64,000 bases of DNA from Geotrypetes seraphini (Eukaryota; Chordata; Amphibia; Gymnophiona; Dermophiidae), in assembly GCF_902459505.1 (NCBI RefSeq), contig NC_047096.1:11222001-11286000 (forward strand), read 5' to 3'. Under the pieces are notes generated by a model. The model did not search any database. It was not told the origin of the DNA and was given only the letters and a program-made list of their open reading frames with translations. The position numbers and the translations under genes were made by a program. This document shows, one piece after another, positions 23,880 through 34,789 of this stretch (positions are counted from its first letter, which is position 1; every line of letters begins with the position of its first letter).

Positions 23880-24335
23880 TCAGTTCTAGTTAAACTAAAC
23901 CTTAAGCTTATATACCGCATCCTCTCTATAAAGATAGAGCTCGGCACGGTTTACAGAAACTTTAAGGGGGAAAAAAAAAACATAATAAGAATCGGTGATT
24001 ATAAAGAGAGCAGCGAAATTTACATTTTTGAGAATAGCCAAGTTTTCAGATGCTTTTGGAATAATTGGAAGGAGCCCAAATTCCGCAGCTGGGTAGGAAG
24101 GTTATTCCAAGGCTCAGTGATTTTGAAGAAAAGAGATTTCCCTAATTTTCCAGCAGAGCTAACGCCTTTTAATGAGGGGAAAGATAGTTTAAGTTTTAGG
24201 ATTGATCTGGTAGCATCAGGTCTCACAGAAATCCAAGTGGAATTAGAGGAAGAAGAATGCCATGCAAGATCTTGAATGTTAGGCTGGCACATTTGAAGTG
24301 AACCTTAGAAATTACTCCAGTGAAGCCAGTGAAGT
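23880..24335 (-). mobile_element. L2-type LINE 3' fragment
   Basis: The - strand reads RPDATRSILKLKLSFPSLKG and LRNLGSFQLFQKHLKTWLFSKM (24292-24020), the L2 C-terminus. The 3' end is marked by ATCCTCTCTATAAAGATAGAGCTCGG and a degenerate TTTAG tail near 23885. Confidence 0.75.
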
Positions 24336-24459
24336 TTTGATAGTTTCTTAGATATGGTTGAATTTATTAATTTTTTTTTACTGCTATTTAAAAGATTTCT
24401 TCTGCAGAATCGGGATGTCATAACAAGCTTTCTTTTTTGAATGGGAAATTTATGTACAG

Positions 24460-24772
24460 TGGTATCTCGAAATCCAAACACCCCAGAACGCAAACGACTT
24501 GGAATCCGAACCTTTCTTTGTAGTAAATTTTGTTTTGGAATCCGAACTCTGCTTTGGAATCTGATCACCCTGCACATTGTATGTGTGTGTTTGTGTCCCA
24601 GAATCTGAATGCTGCTTTGGAATATTTGTTAATATTTTACCTTAAAATCCAGTGTATTTCCTGTTAAAATTTGAGTTTGTGGGACCCAGGAACGGATTAA
24701 TCCAGTTTCTATTATTTTCAATGGGAAAAATTGTCTTGGAACTTGAACGGGGTTCTGGAATGGATTAAGCTT
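24460..24772. mobile_element. Dispersed miniature repeat starting ACAGTGGTATCTCG
   Basis: TACAGTGGTATCTCGAAATC at the left, internal repeats of TGGAATCCGAAC, and TTGGAACTTGAACGG...GGAATGGATTAAG at the right. This type of repeat is common in vertebrates; superfamily not assigned. Confidence 0.45.
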
Positions 24773-24773
24773 G

Positions 24774-25600
24774 GTGACAGGTCAATTGCGTGCAGACAAA
24801 AATGCGTGGACAACTCAGCGCAAAGACAGTAGCATGCAAACACAATTGCGTGCAAGGATATATCCGCGCAAGACAATTGAGCGCAACGACAACTGAGCGC
24901 GAGACAATTAAGCGCAAAGATAACTGAGCGCAATGACAATTCAGCGCACCCCTAGATAACACCTGGCGAACGAAGGACACGCGCACGTCCAGCACGTTAA
25001 CACATGATCACGTCAACGCATTTTCAGTGTGGTTCTCTTGAGTCTTTGCGTTTTCAATATAAGTCACGTGAATGCATTATCTTTACTATGGTTACGTTTC
25101 TTCATTATATATGTCCTCCGAACAGCCCGCATTCCTTTCGCTGCCTGACCGTGTCCGTTATAGGTGAAGATCTGGTTTTGCTAGTACTTCATCTATAACG
25201 AATATTTGTCTAGCGCGGATTTTTCTTGCCTCCGGTGAGAGTGAACGTGCGTCCACAGTTCTGCATTTACAGGTATGTTTATATTTTCGGTTTACGCGCG
25301 CGGACCGTATATTTTAATGTCGCTCCCTTTGCAAGCTATCCGAGATGCGCGCTACACAATCGCAAGAAAAGCGAGGGTATAATAATAAAACTGAGCGCAA
25401 CCGTTTATATTTTTGGGATGTTTATATTTTCGGTTCACGCGCACCGTATATTTTAATGCCGCTCCCTTTGCAAGCTATACAAGGGATCGAAATTACCCAC
25501 ATTTTTTGTGTGTATAATGACTTTTGTTTCACAACTATTTGTCTACTTCCTTTCCTATAATATACACTGGCATAAATTTGTAAAGGTTTTGAACAGACTG
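24774..25600. mobile_element. Element end with about ten 16-bp subterminal motifs
   Basis: It begins GTGACAGGTCAATTGCG, matching the terminus GGTGTCAGGTCAAATGCG of the palindromic family at 62.57 kb. From about 24784 to 24950 a motif close to GACAANTGAGCGCAA recurs roughly every 16 bases (clearest at 24872, 24888, 24903, 24919 and 24934). Downstream, a ~70-bp segment starting ATGTTTATATTTTCGG is present at 25275 and 25418. No protein-coding frame of note is visible. The right limit is uncertain. Confidence 0.55.
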
Positions 25601-25621
25601 TTTGCCTTTCCATTTTTGCCA

Positions 25622-25810
25622 AGTTATGTCATACTATGTTAGCCATGCTTTATAATATTGTTTGTCATGCTATGTTTTACTATATTATGCTTGCCATGCT
25701 ATATCTCACCATACCATATTTTGTCATATTATGTTTTGCCATGCTTTATTAACTATGTTTTGCCATCTCTGTCAGACAATGTTTGCTATGTTTGACAATA
25801 TTTGATATGC
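25622..25810. repeat. Degenerate AT-rich minisatellite
   Basis: Variants of CATGCTATGTTTTGC recur about ten times with spacing of roughly 14-20 bases. Confidence 0.6.
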
Positions 25811-25811
25811 T

Positions 25812-26050
25812 AGGGGAGAGTGTGGTGCAGTGACTAAAGCTACAGCCTCAGCACCCTGGGGTTGTGGGTTCAAACCCACGCTGCTCCTTGTGACCCTGGG
25901 CAAGTCACTTAATCCCCCCATTGCCCCAGGTACATTAGACAGATTGTGAGCCCACCAGGACAGAAAGGGAAAAATGCTTGAGTACCTGAATAAATTCATG
26001 TAAACCGTTCTGAGCTCTTCTGGGAGAATGGTATAGAAAAATAAATAAAG
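25812..26050 (+). mobile_element. tRNA-derived SINE, near complete
   Basis: A Pol III A-box-like TGGTGCAGTGAC near the start and a B box GGTTCAAACCC at about 25868-25878 mark a tRNA-derived head. A conserved body follows (CACTTAATCCCCCCATTGCC, GTGAGCCCACCAGGACAG), then a tail GTAAACCGTTCTGAGCTC...GGTATAGAAAAATAAATAAA shared with LINE 3' ends here, suggesting L2-type machinery mobilised it. Confidence 0.85.
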
Positions 26051-26559
26051 CCTATTGTAACCCATTTAGGTATAGATTGTTTTATTCTCTGTGGCAGAAG
26101 GGGTACATTTGGCCAGATGATATGCATTCTTGGAAGCTACTGTAATTGCAGTCAGTTCTTGTTTCAATCTGGTAAGCTCCCCGTGCATACAGGCAAAAGT
26201 AGAACACCTTGCCTTGGGATATAGACAGTCTAACAAAAGGCAAGGGAGAAGTCTTTTCAACCAATGATAAAGTCTTTATTCAAAAACTGTTGTCCCAACA
26301 AGGTTCCTAGTTTTGGCGTACTGAAGACGGGGCAAACTCTAATACTCCATATGGCTTGCCTTAGGTTAAAGGCATCACAGCTATTGCACCGAATGAAACT
26401 CATATTGCCTGGATGGAATGAGGTAGCACACCTGAACTATGACAATAAATACCAATCGGAGAGAAACATGCCATCAGATATCCTCCTTCAGGTGTTAAAT
26501 GGTATACTTCCCAAAATAGTACAGGAATGGGGAGAGGGGGGTTGTTTATTTTACTAAGA

Positions 26560-26877
26560 CAATGTCCCGCAAACTTTGTTGAGCTGCAGCACACTAAAAG
26601 TAGTGGCCGCGGCTCGAGGCATCCGGAAGTGCATGGACGTCGATGCGACGATATCAACGTGCAAGAATGATATCAGCACGTCAACTTCCGTGCATGTACA
26701 AAGGCCCTCCAGATGGGCCCTGAGCTGGCAGTGGAAGGTGCTGGCAGGGAAGATGCGCAGAGAGAGGGAGAGGTGCTGGAAACACGTCCTGTAGGTGGCC
26801 GGCTAGCGCCTCTCTTCCTTCCCAGTATCTCGCGGCATACCTGAAATCTCAGGAGGCACACAGTTAGCGATACACTG
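26560..26877. mobile_element. hAT-type non-autonomous element
   Basis: Termini CAATGTCCCGCAAACTTTG and inverse CAGTTAGCGATACACTG. Flanks TACTAAGA and GTCTAAGA share 6 of 8 bases. Internal text (GGCATCCGGAAGTGCATGGAC) matches the 48.05 kb copy. Confidence 0.65.
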
Positions 26878-26984
26878 GTCTAAGATCTAAGTCCAGTTCA
26901 GAAACTCTGGTATACCCTGGTGAAAAGGAAGCAATGTAGGAAAATAAAGAGGAAATGGGCAAGTATAAAATCTATAATGAGTAA

Positions 26985-27585
26985 AATAAGAACGTAAGAA
27001 TTCTCATACTGGGACAGACTGACGGTCCATCAAGCCCAATATCCTGTTTCCAACATGAACCAACCCAGGCCCCAAGAACCTAGTTGGATCCCAAGTAGTA
27101 AAACAGATTCTATGCTGCTTATCCTAGGAATAAGCAGTGGATTTCCCCAAGCCATATCAATATTAGCCTAAGGACTTATCTTTTAGGAAATTATCCAAAC
27201 ATTTTTTTAAACCCTGCTAAGCTCATTTCACCACATTCTCTGACAATGAATTCCAGAGTTTAATAACACATTGTGTGAAGAAATATTTTCGCTGGTTTCT
27301 TTTAAATCTACTACTTAGTAGCTTCATCGCATGTCCCCTAGTCCTAGTAATTTTGGAAAGAGTGAACAAGCGATTCACATCTACCCTTTCCACTCCACTC
27401 AGTATTTTATAGGCCTCTATCATATCACCCCTGAGCCATCTCTTCTCCAAATTGAAGAGCCCTAGCCGCTTTAGCCTTTCCTCGAAGGGAAGTCGTCCCA
27501 ACCCTTTTATAATTTTTGTCACCTTTTTCTGTACCTTTTCTAATTCTGCTATATCTTGAGATATGATGACCAGAAAATCAGAAAT
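26985..27585 (-). mobile_element. CR1-type LINE 3' fragment
   Basis: The - strand is open for 99 codons (27522-27223): [32 protein letters not shown], then [19 protein letters not shown]. It extends through a 3' UTR to ATACGTTCTTAC-like tail sequence near 26990. Only the last part of ORF2 remains. Confidence 0.82.
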
Positions 27586-27599
27586 ATATATGATTCAGA

Positions 27600-28890
27600 A
27601 TAACTTTTTTTTTTAACAAGATGGAAGGCTAGAACACTTTCTGTGGCTATGCCAATTCTTTGAAATAAGCTCCCAGTTGAGGTATGGCAAGGGCTCAATC
27701 TTTTAATGTTTTAGAAAAATCTGAAAGTATTTTTGTTTTCTGCCCAGCAGGAGAGCATGGGATAATATACTGGCACATTCCTAGGCAGAAAGTGGGGCCT
27801 TTATGAGGCTATTAGCTTTTAACTTTACAGCTTACTCCTGGGGGATTCCAATGCTATTGCACGTTGCAGAATTTATGTAGACTTTTCTTCTTGTGCAGCA
27901 TTCTGTTTCTGCCCCGTAGAAGTCTGCACAGGGACCAGGAGGCAATGGCGACTCACAAATTCCCTCCCATTCATCTTCTATCTCCATCTTCTACCTCCTC
28001 ACAGCACACACACGTACACCCCATGACAGTGCTGATCACTACAAGGACTGGATCTGAGCATTGGGGGTGCCCTCCTCTTTCTCCATGCAGTGAGAATCTT
28101 ACATTCAGTATTATAATGGCAGAAGAGGGTGCAATGTGATTCATAGCTTTTTCCTCCTGCTCCTCTGCTTTCGGCATACAACACAGAGGTCTTCACAGGA
28201 ACGGGGATTGCAGGAATCCTGCAGGGATTCCCCCCCCCCCCCAGGTCTATAGGATTCACACGGGGATCCCCCCAGGCTCACGGGACTCCCATGGGGATCC
28301 ACCCACCCACCCCCAGGCTTACAAGCTTGGAAAGAGAATTAGTAGAAAATAGACAAAAGCTGAAACTGGGATCAAAATGATGGAAAAACAAAATGTCCCA
28401 CAAGCTACAGCAAGGGAGATGTTCATTTTGAAGGGGGCTAAGCTCAAAGCAGAAGGCACAGCCCCCTCTCATGGTTATGCCACCAATTGTGTTTAATACA
28501 AAATGAAGTACTTGCTGAGTTTCTTTTGGGGTTTCCAGTTCAGTTTTGGCACATTTTTCTTATGCAACCATTGTCCTGAAAAGTGCCTCTCTCAATTCTG
28601 CTTTAAATGATTTTGATGCTGTATTGTTTGATTCTTTACTCATTGCTGCATTAAAAATCATGTGTAAATCTTGTTTTCTCTACAGATATGAGCTTTATAT
28701 GGCCAAAAAATCCAACTCTTATTTCTTTTAACAATAAAAGGTTGACCCTACAGTCTCATGACCTAATGTCTATTCTAATTCTTTCCAGTGATGTATGCAT
28801 CTCTTATTTGTGTTCACTGTTATTTGTTTATATTGAATTTTATTGTTGGTTTAAATAAACTGACTTAAAAAAAAAAATCAAAACTGTCAA
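27600..28890. other. No host gene; possible LINE 3' tail
   Basis: A poly(A)-ended stretch (AAATAAACTGACTTAAAAAAAAAAA at about 28853-28877) may be the 3' end of an unidentified retroelement. C-runs at 28228 mark low-complexity sequence. No conserved frame. Confidence 0.4.
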
Positions 28891-29968
28891 TCGTGAGTGC
28901 TCAGAGCGCGAGGGAGCAGGGCCTAGGTGTACTTGGTGTGGCGGGGGAGGCCCCGACTGCCCCAGCTGCAGCTTCTTCGGCGTCGGAGAGGAAGGAGAGG
29001 TTGGCCCGACTTTCCGCAGGGGCTTTGGGGACAGTCTTCTGAGGCTCGAAGCTCTCTTCCTGGCAGCCACTGCCAGCAGCGCTCCGCACTGCCTTCCTCC
29101 CGCCGCCCAGAGTAGATGTCTGTATGTCTGTTTTTTTTTTAATTTGTCTCTCTCTCCTTGGACGCTGTCTTCTGTCATTCTTTGTGTCTGTGTCTCTCCC
29201 TGGTCCCCTGTCTATCCGTCTTTCTTTCTGTCTGTCTGTCTCCCTGTCTCCCCCTGCTTGCCAAAGCAGCCCCCTTTCCCTCTCCCCCTGTTCTGCAATG
29301 CCTACCTGCTCCATGGCCCATTCTGTTTCCCCCCCCCCCCAATGATTGCTGTCTGCACTCAGCACAACCCTCCCACCAAAACAGCCCCCTTTCCTGCCTG
29401 CTCCATGGCCCTTCTTTTTCCTCTTCCCCTCCCTCCATCTATGGTTCCTGCCACCACTGCCGCTCCTGTTCAAAGCGGCCTGCTGAGATTCGCGGCCTGC
29501 TGTAGTGAACCTCGCAGGCCGCTATCCACCTCAGTAGCATGTTCCCTCTGACGCGATCGCGTCAGAGGGAACATGCTACCATGTGGAGAGCGGCCTGCGA
29601 GGTTCGCTACAGCCGGCCATGACCGCTGCGGCTGCTTCATAGGTGGTGCGGGGAGGCCAGGGGGGCGAGCGATCCTTCGGGGTGGGTCGGGGCATCAGGC
29701 CTTCAGGGTGGGGCGGGCGGGCAGGCAGGCAGGCTTTCAAGGGGGAGGGGGTGACAGGCAGGCAGGCCTTCAAGGGGGGACAGGCCTTCGGGGGGGTGCA
29801 GGCCTTCGGGGGGTGCAGACCTTCAAGGGGGGGACAGGCAGGCAGAAGGTGTGCGGAAGAAGGGGCGAGTATATACGGCGAGTATATAACAAACTCTATA
29901 TTTTAACTGTAAAAGTTGGGGGGTCGTCTTATGCGCCCAGTCGTCTTATACGCCGGCAAATACGGTAT
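28890..29968. mobile_element. GC-rich fold-back sequence with a 46-bp perfect palindrome
   Basis: The palindrome 29534-29579 is centred on GCGATCGC and is flanked by a further 17-base pair of arms (29507-29523 and 29589-29605: GAACCTCGCAGGCCGCT and its complement). The right margin ends GTCTTATACGCCGGCAAATACGGTA, a terminus common to a dispersed family, also seen in part at 40.97 kb. Long open frames on both strands are low-complexity artefacts. Left limit uncertain. Confidence 0.5.
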
Positions 29969-30539
29969 ATATATACTATAAAGACATTAGTAGGCCTCAA
30001 TATATATATACACACACAATCTCTGGAAGGTTTGCACCACTCTCTCTATGCCTCAGTAGTAAGATCCCCGAGGTGCCAACTTCCCGTCTTATATTCAAAT
30101 TTAAGGAGCTACAGCATGTGTTTTTAAAGGATCGTGTGGGGGATAATTATGGTCGTTGAAGTAAAAAAATATATAGATATCGGGAGAGGAACTCATGTTG
30201 AATATGTAACTAGGGCGCCAAATATCTTGCAGTAATCCTGGTGTATTCCGTACTATGTATGCCCAGTAATCTTATAGGAAAAAAAACAAGCAATAACTAT
30301 GAAAAAAAAATAATTATGCGCAGTAAGCACAAACGAAAGAAAGAAGGAACGACATTCCCTTCCCGCCTTCACCAGAGTACAACGGTCCCCCCGCCGCGCA
30401 TGCGTACAGTGTATTCGGCAACCATCGAGTTCTGTGGGTTAGAACGCCCTCCAATTCTCCTGCTAGTCTATTATTTATTTATTTATTTATTTTCTAAACT
30501 TCTATACATGAATTAATTTCCACACAAACCACAGGAAAC

Positions 30540-30717
30540 TTTTTTGAGGTGCAAGTGCTGGTTCTTATTTAGAGACAGCGTAGCTAGTTCTCCCGCCCGT
30601 TCCAGGCGTGACCTTTGCCCCCCTCGAGCCCCTGGGTAACCCTGCGCTTCTCCCTCGCTGCGACGGCGGAGGAGTTCGGGAGCGCGCACATCGTTTCGTG
30701 TCTGTTACGGACTTAAA
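30540..30717 (+). promoter_or_regulatory. RPLP2: RPLP2 core promoter and non-coding exon 1 with 5'-TOP start
   Basis: A GC-rich stretch precedes a C followed by an uninterrupted pyrimidine run (CTTCTCCCTC, from about 30647), the 5'-terminal oligopyrimidine start expected for ribosomal protein mRNAs and the target of mTOR/LARP1 translational control. The exon would run to 30717, where TTAAA is followed by a consensus donor GTAAGT. No TATA box is evident. The exact start site is inferred from the TOP motif. The 4.07-kb first intron separates this exon from the start codon. Confidence 0.75.
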
Positions 30718-31417
30718 GTAAGTTCTGTCGTTCCGGCGTTGTTTTTTTTCGGTACGGTCTACGTTTCCCCTCCCGGAGCGTCCCCATTCCCCCTTCTCTC
30801 ATTTAGGCAATGACGTTTTCGGCGGTGGTGCCGAAACTTTTTTGTCATATTAGTGTTGCCCGAGTATCGATTCCCCTCCCCCCATCCTGTGTTTGAGGCT
30901 GCGCGAGCTTTCCCCCCCCCCCCCCGTGACGTTCCTACGGACTGACGTAAGGAGGAAGAGGAAGTGAATCGCTCCGAATTCCGCACGTGTTCACCCCCCA
31001 TCCTTTCTACTAATTTGGTGGGGTTGGGGGCCTTTTTTAGTGTTACCTCAAGGCGAATTGTACACTGGTAGTTAGTTCCCTGTCCCCAGAGGGCTAGATT
31101 TATTTATTTAGTTAGTTATCATTTATTCATATTTCAATAAAATACATATTGAACAAAAACAAGAGTCTTATCACATTACTAAATATAAATGAAATTATGA
31201 ACAGTTTAACAATTTCCAACACTAGTGTGGAGAGACAATTTCACAATCAGAAGGAATTATACTTTAAAAGACAATTCTAAAAAATAAAGTAGTGACTCAT
31301 CCCCAATTGTAATATGGACTAGCATAATAGGATTCACTTGGCAATCTGCATTACAATCCCCTTTCCTTTTAGGAAAAAATGTAGTTGGGAGGGTTTGTAG
31401 AATACATAAGAATTTTG

Positions 31418-32037
31418 ATCTAAATCCAGAACACTGCGGTCTGTCTTATTTTTGGTCTAAAAAAAATGGGAACACATTACCCCTTACTATCAAAAACTTC
31501 ACTGGTTGCTAGTGGAGTCCAGAGTTCTGTTCAAGTTCTCCTGCATTAGTTACAAAGCAGTTTTTGGGATGCTACTTGATTACCTTGACTCCCAGTTTTC
31601 CATGAACAGGAGCACTCGTAGAATAAGCTATTTAACTACCCTTCTTTTAAATCATGTCAATACAAAAAGTTTTTTGACAGAATTTTATCATTCCAGGCCG
31701 CTAAACTAAATGCATGGCTTGGAAGATTAATACTTGAGGCCACTTCCTACTTTGACTTTAGAAAATCACTAAAAACACACCTGTTTGACACGTTTTCCTC
31801 TTAGTCATGTTACTGTCAAATCCATCATGAATTTTTAACAGCTTTTTATATACCAACTGAGTTATTGTCTTAACTTCATTGATTTTACCTGATTTAATCC
31901 TATTGATTGATTTTTATTCTGTATTTAGATATTGACTGTTTATTCTGTATTTTAATTATTGGCTGTATGTATCCTTTGTTGTGAACCGCTTCAAACTTTT
32001 GGTATAGCGGTATACAAGAAATAAATTATTATTATTA
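31418..32037 (+). mobile_element. L2-type LINE 3' fragment nested in the L1-like element
   Basis: Frames give IQNTAVCLIFGLKK, then LHWLLVESRVLFKFSCISYKAVFG and a C-terminal KTHLFDTF equivalent. The tail is GTATACAAGAAATAAATTATTATTATTA. A 5'-truncated copy with one or more shifts; target duplication not clear. Confidence 0.75.
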
Positions 32038-32840
32038 AATAGATCAAACATTTACAAGGGTAGTATAGCTGGAATTTTGCTCCCAATGCTTTCACATTTT
32101 CTTTCATCTCCAGGAACCTTTTTCTTCTTGTGTGGTTCTTGAAACATCAAAATTTTACTATTCAAAAAAAAAAAAAGAGACTTCTTTCAACCTAAAAAAA
32201 AGGCAAAGATGTGCTTCCTTGTCATGATGGAATACAAATGTTACAAGAAGCGTTGAGCACATTATAACTTCCTCTTGAGAGTTCTCCAATATATTTGAAA
32301 TATCCAATGGACTTAAAGATACTGCCTGAGGCTAAGCTTCAGGATCAGAAGAGGAAGGTTGTTGGTTTTTTGTTGTTTTTTTTTGTAAAGAAACTGGCAG
32401 AAAGTATATTTTATGCAGAGGAGGAAATCCATTATCAGGATACTTAAACACTTCTTTCATAAATTTATTTAAAAAAATTTAGGTGACATAGTCAGTGTCT
32501 TGGGAAAATTCAAAAGTCTTAAATTCAGTTGTTTAGTATAGTTCTCAAAGTTTTCTACTTTTCTCAGCAAAACTAATTTGTCCTGCATGATAGATCCAAA
32601 GTAGATTTTACTCCTTGCACCAACTGTTCTAATGAGTTAATTTTTTCTCCCTGGGTCTTCAGGTCCTCTTCAAATTTTTCTAACTTTAAAGTTTGAGCCT
32701 GAGCAAGAGGAAAGATTCCCAGACATACCTTATAAAGGCAATCTAGCACGGTCCAAATGGTATCCAAGGTAATCTCAGCAGGTCTAACAAGGGGCTGTAT
32801 AGCTGGTATTTCCTCTCTCTGCTGTGGCTCCATTAAAGAT

Positions 32841-33290
32841 AATAATAATAATAATTTTATTCTTATATACTGCCAAAGCCACGAAAGTTCGAGGCGGTTT
32901 ACAACAAGAAGCGCTGGACAATCAGCGAAGAGGTCACAATTCTAAGTCGTCAATACAATCTACATAATGGAAGAAAAGGTTCTCAAAGTCATCATTGCAG
33001 TCTTGCATAATGGAAGAAGTGGAAAGCTATATTGATCTTAAGGTTACTGGTTGAATTAGCAGAGGTATAAAAATTCTTAGTTTACAAACTGATTGAACAA
33101 ACTCGTTTTTACCAGTTTTCTAAAATTGAGGTAGGTTGAGGAGTGTATGATGATGTTAGTCAGCTAATCGTTCCATTTGCCTGCCTGGAAGGCAAGGGTT
33201 CTGTCCAGGAATCTTTTGTAGCGGCAGGTCTTTATTGTTGGATAGGTGAACAGATGTATTCTTCGTGTGGGCCTAATAGAACTTGCCAGG
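32841..33290 (-). mobile_element. L2-type LINE 3' fragment nested in the L1-like element
   Basis: It starts at its 3' end with AATAATAATAATAATTTTATTC and GCCAAAGCCACGAAAGTTCGAGGCGG, and its - strand reads RRIHLFTYPTIKTCRYKRFLDRTLAFQAGKW. It is flanked by TTAAAGAT at 32833-32840 and 33291-33298, an 8-bp duplication. Confidence 0.7.
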
Positions 33291-33949
33291 TTAAAGATCT
33301 TCCAGCCACAGATTCTTTGGGGGCCAGCGAGCCTGATAGCTCCAAGGACAGCAACGAATCCACCGCCAACGTTGCTGCTGACATTCCCCTCTCTCAGCTG
33401 CAAGGGAGGCGCTGGTCCTGCAGGACTTAGTGAAATCTCGCTTCCTAAAGCTGACACTTCCTTTACATCTGGCTCAGCAGGAGCGCCCTGAGGTAAGGAT
33501 GTAAGGAAGCCCATGAATACTCTCTGCCGCATTAAGGTAGGTTCAGGCTATCGGGCTGAAACAGCCACCCTACCTCTTCTTTTCGGCATAACAAATTGTT
33601 GCTCAAACAAGCTATAAAGCAAAAAAAAATATCTTCTCTGGTAAGAACGAAACTCAGAGTGTCCTTCCACTACAATGCCATCTTGTCTGGAGGGCTAGAT
33701 TTATTGAAAAAAGCATTCCCATATCGCTGAGCAGCACTCATTAGGTCACCTGTTAGTGGGCAGAGAGAGGCCTTCTGTTTCTGTGGATTCAGCTGTTTAG
33801 GCTTTCTCATACCCTTTCTAAGAGATCATTTATCCCATCCTTTACTCTTTTAAAACTTTTCAAAGCAGCTTGAAGATTGATCCAATCTGATTTTTGCCTT
33901 GGTGCTTTTGTGAACGTTTAGTTCTGCTTTCCCTAGAGAATTACTGCTA

Positions 33950-34135
33950 TTATTATTATTTCTTATTTCTATAGTGCTACCAAACATACAGTGCTGTACA
34001 GAGTCACGAAAGAGACAGTGCCTTCTCAAGGGAGTTTACAAACAATCTAAACAGACAAGACAGACAAACAGATGCCATAGATACAGTTAGGGGGAATGGT
34101 TAATCTGCTGGCTAGGATGGTGCTTTAAGTCCACA
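33950..34135. repeat. Dispersed repeat with ATTATT and 'CTATAGTGCTACC ... GTGCTGTACAGAG'
   Basis: A widespread vertebrate repeat type with a short ATT run at its left, consistent with an L2-mobilised SINE or LINE 3' end in reverse. It lies in RPLP2 intron 1. Confidence 0.5.
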
Positions 34136-34497
34136 GAAGTAATGGAGCAAAACTGGATCTGCCTGTTACAGTTATCTGCAATATCTCAAATCAGTTATTC
34201 AAAAACTTAGGAGATCACAACCCACTATAACGTTTTTAGTGACAGACTGCTGTAATTTGCAAATGCCAAGTTTTGTGGCCCTTGGTGCCTCCTCTTCCCT
34301 TGGGGTTTTATTTGTATCCCAGTATTATTCAGGTTTGAACCTGATTAGTTTTCAGGATCTAACACATTTAGGTACATGGCTACCTACAGCACATCCACCA
34401 TAACTGGGGAACAGAATATCATCATCATTGAAATGTACCATACAATTTATATTTGGACAGTATTGTCTGTTACTCATTCTGTGCCCCACTTACAAAT

Positions 34498-34705
34498 TGT
34501 TGAGATTGTGGATTCAAACCCACACTGCTCCTTGTGACCCTAAGCAAGTCACTTAATCCCCCCATTGCCCCAGTTACATTAGATAGATTGTGAGCCCTCT
34601 AGGACAGACGGAAAAATGCTTGAGTACCTGACTAAATCCATGTAAACCGTTCTGAGCTCCCCTAGGAGAACGGTATAGAAAATTGAATGAATAAATTTAT
34701 GTTTT
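34498..34705 (+). mobile_element. tRNA-derived SINE, 5'-shortened
   Basis: It begins within the B box (GATTCAAACCC) and continues through CACTTAATCCCCCCATTGCCC to GTAAACCGTTCTGAGCTCC and GGTATAGAAAATTGAATGAATAAAT. It lies 85 bases before the exon 2 acceptor of RPLP2. Confidence 0.8.
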
Positions 34706-34789
34706 TAGTTTGGAAAATCCACTATGAAAACTTAATATGCTAGTAATTGTCCAGCAAACTAACTTATTTAACCATGTTTTAATTTTAGA

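Larger units (their letters stand above)
31105..33689 (-). mobile_element. L1-like element without recognisable ORF2, in RPLP2 intron 1
   Basis: Flanking copies of GAGGGCTAGATTTATT (31089-31104 and 33690-33705) are an exact 16-bp target duplication. The 5' end on the - strand reads CAAGATGGC, as in L1 5' UTRs. An ORF1-like N-terminus follows (MPKRRGR-type start, then MEPQQREEIPAIQPLV with a coiled-coil KLEKFEEDLKTQGEKINSLEQLV at 32833-32573), then decayed sequence to an AATAAATGATAA-type 3' end. After removal of two nested L2 pieces only about 1.5 kb remains, and I see no reverse transcriptase. Frames contain stops. Confidence 0.7.

Noticed and set aside
24718-24995. Repetitive Cys/Ala/Leu-rich frame as a novel repeat protein
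   Set aside because: It is the translation of the 16-bp motif array read through on the - strand; other frames are equally repetitive.
25812-25890. tRNA gene
   Set aside because: A and B boxes are present, but the sequence continues into a SINE body and LINE-like tail and does not fold as a complete tRNA; similar heads occur at 11.3 and 34.5 kb.
28901-29551. Long open frames on both strands (up to 190 codons)
   Set aside because: They overlap on opposite strands in low-complexity GC/CT-rich sequence, have biased Arg/Gly/Ser/Pro composition and no family resemblance.
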